Source of the DNA: Parvularia atlantis
Taxonomy: Eukaryota > Opisthokonta > Rotosphaerida
Assembly (NCBI GenBank): GCA_943704415.1
Contig: CALSCO010002066.1
Location: forward strand, 1 to 56,078
Direction of reading: 5' to 3'
DNA length: 56,078 nt
Numbering within the stretch: the first letter of the stretch is position 1; each line of letters opens with the position of its first letter. This document shows positions 55,001-56,078 of the stretch, one piece after another. The notes under the pieces are model-generated. The model worked only from the letters and a program-made list of their open reading frames with translations, made no database searches and was not told where the DNA came from. The position numbers were made by a program, and so were the translations under genes.

Positions 55001-55257
55001 TGCGTCACTGCAGCAATAAATTTGTGAACTTCAGCACCGATGAAAGGAAGCAGCATTAGGTCAGGTTCACGCGTGTCCTGGGCGTTTGGCCAAAGAGGAA
55101 GAACATGGCGCAAAGCCTGCCCAAAGTCCTGTTGCTGTCGCGTCAAGTGTTCTTGACGAAGAGCTTCCGCATACTTGTCTGCAAAGTCTTTGGCCTTCGC
55201 GGCTGCAGCGTCGGATACATCGGCCTCCGACCAGTCCACTGGCACGGCAGCTGCCAT
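52042..55257 (-). CDS. Large P-loop NTPase with possible C-terminal nuclease-like part (Crinkler-type, tentative)
   Basis: A 1071-residue frame without introns that looks whole. The start MAAAVPVDWSEADVSDAAAA is chosen because the frame upstream is GC-rich low-complexity text. P-loop RTSGSGKTK at residues about 101-109 (an Arg stands where Gly or Ala is usual), then a Walker B-like IIVFAIDEVGH at about 297-307. Near residue 788 LMLPLHIEVDD and LSLQVKTTGTE resemble the core of a PD-(D/E)xK fold. The C-terminal 150 residues are Pro/Glu/Gln-rich with HAEP-like repeats. NTPase followed by a restriction-like nuclease is the layout of Crinkler-type proteins; I see no LFLAK-type secretion leader. 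Bases from about 52480 to 55250 are clearly less GC-rich than all neighbours, and codon use is freer. Transfer or a fast-evolving accessory gene is likely. The family call is tentative. Confidence 0.6.
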   Translation of the reverse strand: MAAAVPVDWSEADVSDAAAAKAKDFADKYAEALRQEHLTRQQQDFGQALRHVLPLWPNAQDTREPDLMLLPFIGAEVHKFIAAVTQYNGRTQANSIMAVARTSGSGKTKLPYALRHVGAAVVQVRLAYGEVLTKPFKLLVDTLENELEQLRAYGYKHGLSSSTDAAELIRHAVNLRKSASAALDFVRVYLFAHVEWLVLVDKHLRTAVVDAGFDWDVAQQRRAWLQALGNGLGADGVHEILLKRFAQIIHAWESSEIADNRAYGVVQRELGESYEFYTLCKLKECRMPELKDSTDSEKIIVFAIDEVGHAHRRALGMFHHDRDVEHLKCDELGANIDRTRLDEVFKGVPLSRQDVDRSTDIYHGMLMALRSLWSKHGIQTILMDTSTSLFEWAAQSKKSPAQGYMSIYHQYFHKFEVDDMLKVVDGEGQDNMLGSLYGETAADANVADSEAGAGVASSVQMNSAANVSELAPLRLALAVYCGRASFFCNNVWTCFLTKCRKEKPSNADDVARLLFQAATDSCDKANAATARLVRLKWLKDSPVAPHRRETVQQIMKEVAGKLLSDAAYDGTWICNDAEEAHELESCGIAFEVIIGSSESQQYSVKLFEEPLIFQALLTQARSSLNLRSASLVPTRTIDFIWDTLVADWQRTDQQMGAHVERMLAWRLLRAVMCLHAGDVCQPFFKLVDVLRGSKLLPDGLFFEPDGRLATSVHVSAQLRASSSPDLRGSDMAAPGDGKRREYPCARDGALSPPDHLQCALATAARPDLMLPLHIEVDDQLTPGTLSLQVKTTGTELLEALRSLDPGGVYMRKKLDHLRVPKSEPLRKDAQSLKEMSELLSATENKRKQRDEFTANARPLQRFWLRAVCRARRYPRNIIDAINEYNAEVEADPERWDYILLLHMDIPGFEDSGTTSAQVDLSSANLQIFDFDQRDRALERLRQHVQACNSGVEEVAHVEQPVQPDDSGPIAHFEPMQPDEQVAHAEPASVLPPEQQPAPHAEPQQPERVELEPAQPVQLVERVLPNELATRNDGEQRPAIGLRSASALVGRIVLLAAFSFMERYLSAQRGAK

Positions 55258-56078
55258 CACGGCGAGTGCGGGCCTTCTGACGGGGATGAGCGGCGAGATC
55301 AGCGGCCGCTGACTTGCTGCTCCTTGCTGGCGCCACCAGAGTCGAAGTGCACGTCTGCAACGGTGCAGCGGCCGAGCAGGCGCGATGAGCTGACGCCGCG
55401 ACGGACGGACGATGCACGACCGTGACCACCGCGCCGCACTGCAGGCTGCGAGAGATGCCGCAGGAGAGCACGGCAGCGTTGCGTGCGGTTGGCAGAAGCT
55501 CGGCGTGTGTGCGAACGGCGGGCGGCGCACGGCGAAGGGAAGGCGGTGGCGACAGATGGCGGCACGCGTGTGAAAGTGGCCTGTAGTTTCGGACGCCCGG
55601 AAGATACAGTGCTTAGGTGGACAGCGGCGCGTGCCAGCATGGCGGGGCGTGCGTGACGGCGGGTCGCGGCGTGCGTGCGGCTCGTGCGGCTCGTGTGGCC
55701 CGCCGTGCGACTCGCAGTTTGCTGTGCGGGCGCCGGGGATGCTGTTCGTGCTGCCGGTGGTGCTGTGTGCGGTTCTGGTGGCGCTGCGGGGAGAGGACGT
55801 GCGCACGGCGCAAGAACCGGCACGAGCGAGCGCCGCCCGCGCACGCCCGCTGGCAGATCTGCTCGACGATGCGGCGCATACATAGCGACGCTTCCATCGC
55901 TGCCCTCCGTGCCTATCGCGCGCGTACTCGCCCTCCACGCCTCGCTGCTAAGTCTCACTGCTCGAGTCACGTGCCACTTTCGACTGTCACAACTCCCCTC
56001 GCAGTCATGGCCGTCGCGCGCATCCGTTTCCCGCATCCATTCGCTGTCCTCGCGTCCTCCGTCTCCGCTTTCCCCCCC
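55258..56078. other. Upstream region of the Crinkler-like gene; no firm gene
   Basis: GC-rich again. The minus frame of the P-loop gene stays open to 55938 but its translation is Arg/Ser/Ala-rich with no domain, so I treat it as leader or promoter. A small plus-strand frame at 55739-55885 starts MLFVLPVVLCAVLVAL, a hydrophobic stretch of 48 residues with no known match. A CTCGAGTCACGTG sequence with an E-box (CACGTG) lies at 55961-55973. Confidence 0.4.
56007..56078 (+). CDS. Possible 5' end of a gene running off the window
   Basis: An ATG after a pyrimidine-rich leader opens MAVARIRFPHPFAVLASSVS and stays open to the window end. Too short to assign. It may be chance; the only support is position and context. 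Confidence 0.2.
   Translation, partial: MAVARIRFPHPFAVLASSVSAFPP

Noticed and set aside
1-56078. tRNA, rRNA or retroelement sequences
   Set aside because: No box B-like GGTTCGAATCC, rRNA core or reverse-transcriptase motif was seen; a tRNAscan and Rfam search would be the decisive check.

Overview
The window is a gene-dense stretch of nuclear DNA from a GC-rich, intron-rich unicellular eukaryote. Nearly every gene is cut by very short introns (about 45-110 nt). Most start GTGCG and end GCAG, and a CTGAC or CTCAC branch-point-like motif is common. I cannot name the organism. The gene set (Rab24-like GTPase, indoleamine dioxygenase, SLC43-type transporter, PA200/Blm10, EME1, a YABBY-like mini HMG protein, a selenocysteine-lyase-like enzyme) suggests an opisthokont or a close relative, perhaps an early-diverging fungus or unicellular relative. 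This is inference from gene content and intron style only.

Left part (1-16 kb): a 5'-truncated myosin gene whose tail has a coiled coil, a PH domain and leucine-rich repeats; SURF2; a pyridoxamine-phosphate-oxidase-like flavoprotein; a PlsB/GPAT-GNPAT acyltransferase on the minus strand; and a divergent Rab24-like GTPase. The last two share a leader region carrying a CTG repeat. Middle (16-31 kb): a 64-residue HMG/YABBY-like protein and COA6 around a shared promoter with a perfect heat-shock-element match; indoleamine 2,3-dioxygenase; a secreted cysteine-containing protein followed by a membrane-anchored aspartic protease; an SLC43-like transporter; MMS19; and a PTPMT1-like phosphatase with a membrane N-terminus. 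Right part (31-56 kb): Blm10/PA200, a selenocysteine-lyase-like enzyme with a poly-Asp tail, a TM9 family protein, a single-exon pogo/CENP-B-type DDE protein that has lost a catalytic Asp, an F-BAR/PH/SH3 protein, EME1, a SAM methyltransferase, and an intron-free, visibly lower-GC gene for a large P-loop protein that resembles Crinkler-type NTPase-nuclease proteins.

Most genes are housekeeping and do not form one pathway. Themes that recur are membrane and actin dynamics (myosin, F-BAR, Rab, TM9), lipid synthesis (acyltransferase, PTPMT1-like), genome maintenance (MMS19, EME1) and proteasome function. Spacing is tight: convergent stop codons lie 22-55 bp apart and one divergent pair has start codons only 22 bp apart. 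The most unusual points are the myosin-PH-LRR fusion, seven GC-AG introns that all obey the rule AG|GCACG, the domesticated-looking DDE gene, and the low-GC Crinkler-like gene. I saw no rRNA, tRNA, CRISPR array or retroelement.
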